From an uncultured Oscillospiraceae bacterium (GTDB taxonomy: Bacteria > Bacillota > Clostridia > Oscillospirales > Acutalibacteraceae): a stretch of 9,289 nt of DNA. Every line of letters starts with the position of its first letter. The first letter of the stretch is position 1. Where the stretch lies: the NCBI GenBank assembly GCA_900543525.1, contig UQRS01000084.1, forward strand, positions 1 to 9,289, given 5' to 3'. Below, piece by piece: positions 6,810 to 9,289 of the stretch. The translations under genes and the position numbers were made by a program. The notes under the pieces are model-generated. The model did not search any database and had not been told where the DNA came from. It saw nothing but the letters and a program-made list of their open reading frames with translations.

Positions 6810-7922
6810 TTATCCCTCCAGTTGCAGGGCGGATTTTAAATAGGCGAGGCTTTCGGCGCGCGACGTTTCCAACGCACGCCGGGCGGCGGAAAAATCGCAG
6901 GAGAAAATTCGGTCATCCATTTGATTAACCGACTGCTCTGTAACGACCCGATCGGACAGGCCACATATCTCCAGCAGGGAGGATATCCTTGCGTCCGAAA
7001 GGCCGCGGATAGACAAGAAAGGCCGGTGATACAAAATTGAAAAAACGGTTCCGTGAAAAGAGGAGGTCAGAACCATCTTTGCGTTTTGGATAAGATTTAA
7101 AAACTCCTCCGGTCCGGCGTCAAAACGCTTTTTGAAAGGGGTAAAAACATCGTATTGGTTAGAAAAATTGGAAGTCACAATCGGCAAGCCCAGCTTTTTG
7201 GAGAGTGTTTTGGCCATACGGATTATTCCCGGATCGGCAAAAAGGGTATAGAGGAAGATATAATCTTCATCCTGCACCCGTCCGGGAGCACAGACGGCGA
7301 TCCACTTTTCTTCGGGCAAAAGCAGGGTCGGGTCGAGGACAAGCGCCGCCTCCCGTCCGATGAGCGTATAAATTTTCTCTTTTGCGGCGGTTTCCCGTGC
7401 GCTCAGTGCGTCAAATTGAAGGAGCGCCCGTCGGATACGATCGGTCGTCTCTCCCTCGCCGACGGAGGCCAACTGCCCAAAAGACGGCGCATACGCAATC
7501 CGTCTGCCTTCCCTGACAAACGGGAGGTAATAAGCCCAGTCAAAATCTGCCGGCACAGGATTCCATATCTGGTCGCTGCCGGCAATATAGCAGTCGTAGG
7601 AAAGTTTGGCAGCCTCCAGCTCTTCCAGAGAGGAGAAGGTTTTTGCACTTAAAGCCAGCCGATTGTGGATAAAGGCCTCGAACCGCTCCCACTTTCTGTG
7701 CAAATCGGGATAGTATACAGCGTGGGAGGCGTTTTTGAGCAGATATTTTAATCCTTTGCGCTTTGTGAAAACCGTGTAGAGATCTATTTGCCGTGCGGTG
7801 CGAAAATTTAAAATTTCATATTTTGCCCCAAGCGCCTGCACGGCCGTCTGCAGCGCATAGGCCTGCAGCACGGAGCCGTAATTATGGGAGGCGTGAAAGG
7901 TAATACCGGCAACCGACTTCAT
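6810..7922 (-). CDS. Polysaccharide pyruvyl transferase-family protein (second copy)
   Basis: The product is a 370-residue cytosolic protein of the same family as the gene at 2128-3213 but clearly diverged from it. Motifs are FHASHNYGSVLQAYALQ (9-25), AGSDQIWNPVP (114-124), RIAYAPSFGQ (141-150), SARETAA (174-180), LDPTLLLPEEKW (196-207) and LTSSFHGTVFSILYHRPF (285-302). The first copy has SVRE where this one has SARE. The loop before TSSFHG reads FDAGPEEFLNLIQNAK, the ordinary family form, without the repeat found in the first copy. The ATG at 7922 follows the glycosyltransferase stop by 6 bases, with an AAAGGGA site before it. It sits directly upstream of the Fe-S protein gene, so the two are probably translated from one message. 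Pyruvyl transfer to a sugar is the family role. Which sugar, and whether both copies are active, cannot be told. Confidence 0.88.
   Translation of the reverse strand: MKSVAGITFHASHNYGSVLQAYALQTAVQALGAKYEILNFRTARQIDLYTVFTKRKGLKYLLKNASHAVYYPDLHRKWERFEAFIHNRLALSAKTFSSLEELEAAKLSYDCYIAGSDQIWNPVPADFDWAYYLPFVREGRRIAYAPSFGQLASVGEGETTDRIRRALLQFDALSARETAAKEKIYTLIGREAALVLDPTLLLPEEKWIAVCAPGRVQDEDYIFLYTLFADPGIIRMAKTLSKKLGLPIVTSNFSNQYDVFTPFKKRFDAGPEEFLNLIQNAKMVLTSSFHGTVFSILYHRPFLSIRGLSDARISSLLEICGLSDRVVTEQSVNQMDDRIFSCDFSAARRALETSRAESLAYLKSALQLEG
6814..6819 (-). promoter_or_regulatory. Ribosome binding site supporting a TTG start (Fe-S protein)
   Basis: GGAGGG on the minus strand, within the last codons of the second pyruvyl transferase-family gene, lies 7 bases before the TTG at 6806. 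It places the start just ahead of the first cluster motif (C10). No ATG is available between that site and the cysteines. Confidence 0.7.
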
Positions 7923-7928
7923 TCGTGA

Positions 7929-8867
7929 TTAGTCCCTTTCTTTCTTCAGTTTTAAAAGAAAGCCGTAAGCTGTACGGTAGATTTGCTTGCACAGCCTTTT
8001 GACATAATACCCGGCGGCCTCCCTGCGCAGAGAGAAGGTAAAAAGGCCGCGTTCTTTCAGCTGATTTTCGGCAAGTGCGGCACCGGGTTTGTTTTCCCCT
8101 TTAACGAACAGAAAATAATACAGCTTGAGCAGCTCGTCTGTTTTGCTGTCTGTGCGTTCGGATAACAGAAAAATATGCTTTTTTGCCAGGGCGTACCGAT
8201 CCGTGTCAAACAGAGCCGATTGCGTGTTGGTGGCCTGCGCCCTGTGTATCCGGGAGACAACCAGAAGGTCGCTGTGACAAACAAAGGAAAAGTCGCACCA
8301 CATCATTTGCAGCCAGAGGTCGAGATCCTGCAAATATCGCATGGACTCATCGAACATTCCGACCGTTTCAAAGGCTTGCCGCGGGATCAGAAAGCCAAGT
8401 CCGTTGAGGACATAGCCTTTTAAAAACTGCGTGAATAATTCCCGGCCGTTCAGCTTTTTCGAAAGAACCTTAGTATGATGTCGTATCGGTTTTCCATCAG
8501 CATCCATCAGAGAGCCGGAACACAGGATAATGTCGTTTTCAGAAGAAAGCAGTGCCACCTGCTTCTCGATTTTATCGGGAGTATAAAGGTCGTCGTGCGA
8601 CAGCCAGGAGAAATACTCTCCCCGCATTTCGCGGATGCCGAGGTTGAGGGCGGAGGATACGCCGCCGTTCTCCTTGGAAAAATAGCGGATCTTATCCCCG
8701 TAGGAGAGCGCGATCCGCTCGGTTGCGCCGTCATCCTTCGAACCGTCGTTGACGACCAGAATCTCCGTATTCGGATAGGTTTGGGCAAGCGCGCTGTCGA
8801 TCGCCTGATCCAGATAATTGGATCCGTTATATACCGGGATGACGATGGATACGAGAGGCTGGTTCAT
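7929..8867 (-). CDS. Family 2 glycosyltransferase (GT-A fold)
   Basis: The product is a 312-residue inverting glycosyltransferase of the GT2 type, likely cytosolic at the membrane face. The nucleotide-sugar fold is clear: VSIVIPVYNGSNYLDQAIDS (6-25), ALAQTYPNTEILVVNDGSKD (26-45), GGVSSALNLGI (68-78) and the metal-binding SHDD (90-93). LQDLDLWLQMM (179-189) is the usual catalytic-side acidic segment, followed by SRIHRAQATN (205-214). The basic C-terminal tail (KLKKERD) may aid membrane contact. The ATG at 8867 directly follows the stop of the upstream gene fragment. Only a weak purine-rich stretch precedes it, so translation may be coupled. Base composition is noticeably more AT-rich than the genes at the left of the window. 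The donor and acceptor sugars are unknown. Confidence 0.92.
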   Translation of the reverse strand: MNQPLVSIVIPVYNGSNYLDQAIDSALAQTYPNTEILVVNDGSKDDGATERIALSYGDKIRYFSKENGGVSSALNLGIREMRGEYFSWLSHDDLYTPDKIEKQVALLSSENDIILCSGSLMDADGKPIRHHTKVLSKKLNGRELFTQFLKGYVLNGLGFLIPRQAFETVGMFDESMRYLQDLDLWLQMMWCDFSFVCHSDLLVVSRIHRAQATNTQSALFDTDRYALAKKHIFLLSERTDSKTDELLKLYYFLFVKGENKPGAALAENQLKERGLFTFSLRREAAGYYVKRLCKQIYRTAYGFLLKLKKERD

Positions 8868-9179
8868 TTATCTTACTCGCTTTCTGAGGAATTCCATAAT
8901 TTGCAGCAAAAGCGTCAGGGAGAGGGTCATCCTCCGTTTGCAAAGGAGGAAAAACACCCGCCAGTGCAAAGGGAAATTTTCAAGAGGCAGTGTTTTTAAG
9001 CTGGTTTGAAACATATCCATATTTAATGTCGTTTTTATGGCGGCTGCATTTTTCACAACACCATATCCGGAGTGTATCTGGTTAAGGCCAATTCCAATCA
9101 AACTGATACCTACTCTGTTTTTAAGCGCTGTTTGGTATATGTTTTGCATCTCATTCACAGGGAGCTTGCCTTCGATTAC
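8868..9179 (-). pseudogene. C-terminal stub of a probable glycosyltransferase, N-terminal part missing
   Basis: About 104 residues remain, ending LLLQIMEFLRKRVR with the stop TAA touching the next gene's ATG. The visible part (IYQTALKNRVGISLIGIGLN, then PLHWRVFFLLCKRRMTL) has the basic and hydrophobic end common in surface-polysaccharide glycosyltransferases, but no nucleotide-sugar motif, so the family call is weak. The frame runs open to 9269, where a stop (TGA at 9272-9270) appears. No start with a ribosome binding site is present; a GTG at 9233 and an ATG at 9215 exist but lie in sequence that reads better on the other strand. G+C is about 39% for 9001-9180. I infer that the gene was cut at about 9160-9185 and its 5' part lost. 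It could instead be an assembly artefact. Confidence 0.5.
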
Positions 9180-9182
9180 AGG

Positions 9183-9289
9183 ATCGGCAAATCGGCGGAT
9201 GAAATCGCGGCGCATATGCGGGCGCTGTACCACGGCGGCGACGGTTTTGAAATCGACGGATGGCGGTTTTCAGCATGGTATGCGGAAGA
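9183..9289 (+). CDS. Fragment of a conjugative-element helicase/methyltransferase-type protein (partial at both ends)
   Basis: The plus strand reads IGKSADEIAAHMRALYHGGD followed by GFEIDGWRFSAWYAE to the window edge. From memory this resembles a repeated small domain (…SADEIA…YxGGxGF…SAWYAEDGI) in very large SNF2-helicase/DNA-methyltransferase proteins of Firmicute conjugative elements and plasmids. No database search was possible. The frame is open leftward to a stop ending at 9026, but protein-like sequence starts only at about 9170-9183, and there is no start codon with a ribosome binding site. G+C is about 59% here against about 39% for the 180 bases before it. The fragment is on the opposite strand to the whole polysaccharide cluster, so it begins a different unit. 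Confidence 0.5.
   Translation, partial: MGKSADEIAAHMRALYHGGDGFEIDGWRFSAWYAE

Noticed and set aside
9027..9179. Leftward extension of the plus-strand helicase-like frame
   Set aside because: It is open but AT-rich, and the minus strand reads as more convincing protein there. I keep the plus-strand call only from about 9183.

Overview
The window is one long minus-strand gene cluster for a cell-surface or exported polysaccharide, probably from a Clostridia-type Firmicute. The evidence for that group is the strong GGAGG-type ribosome binding sites, the TTG starts, an EpsG-type (not Gram-negative Wzy-type) polymerase, a Firmicute-like flippase and a moderately high G+C content. Taxonomy is inferred from protein style only. 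There are no rRNA, tRNA or CRISPR features.

Reading in the direction of transcription (right to left), the order is: the C-terminal stub of a probable glycosyltransferase (8868-9179), a family 2 glycosyltransferase (7929-8867), a polysaccharide pyruvyl transferase-family protein (6810-7922), an iron-sulfur flavoprotein of the F420-hydrogenase beta-subunit type (5631-6806), an EpsG-like polymerase (4425-5498), a family 4 glycosyltransferase (3210-4409), a second pyruvyl transferase-family protein (2128-3213), a Wzx-type flippase (610-2124) and a YbaK/EbsC-type aminoacyl-tRNA deacylase (106-582). Most junctions are 0-27 bases or a 4-base overlap, so this looks like one operon whose promoter lies outside the window. 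The exception is a 132-base gap before the polymerase gene.

Taken together, the glycosyltransferases would build a lipid-linked repeat unit. The two pyruvyl transferase-family proteins and the Fe-S protein may modify it. Wzx would flip it across the membrane and EpsG would polymerise it outside (Wzx/Wzy-type pathway). The YbaK-type gene at the end is a translation-fidelity enzyme with no obvious link to the pathway.

The right edge is the oddest part. From about 9180 the plus strand encodes a peptide resembling a domain of the very large helicase/methyltransferase proteins of Firmicute conjugative elements. The minus-strand glycosyltransferase loses its N-terminal part at the same place, and G+C content jumps there. 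This is either a real rearrangement or insertion, or a chimeric assembly. G+C also falls across the cluster from the left-centre (about 58-77% in sampled 60-base lines between 2521 and 3660) to the right (about 42-53% between 7681 and 8520), which suggests mosaic origin. Bases 1-105 hold no gene that I can support, only a short GC-rich inverted repeat.
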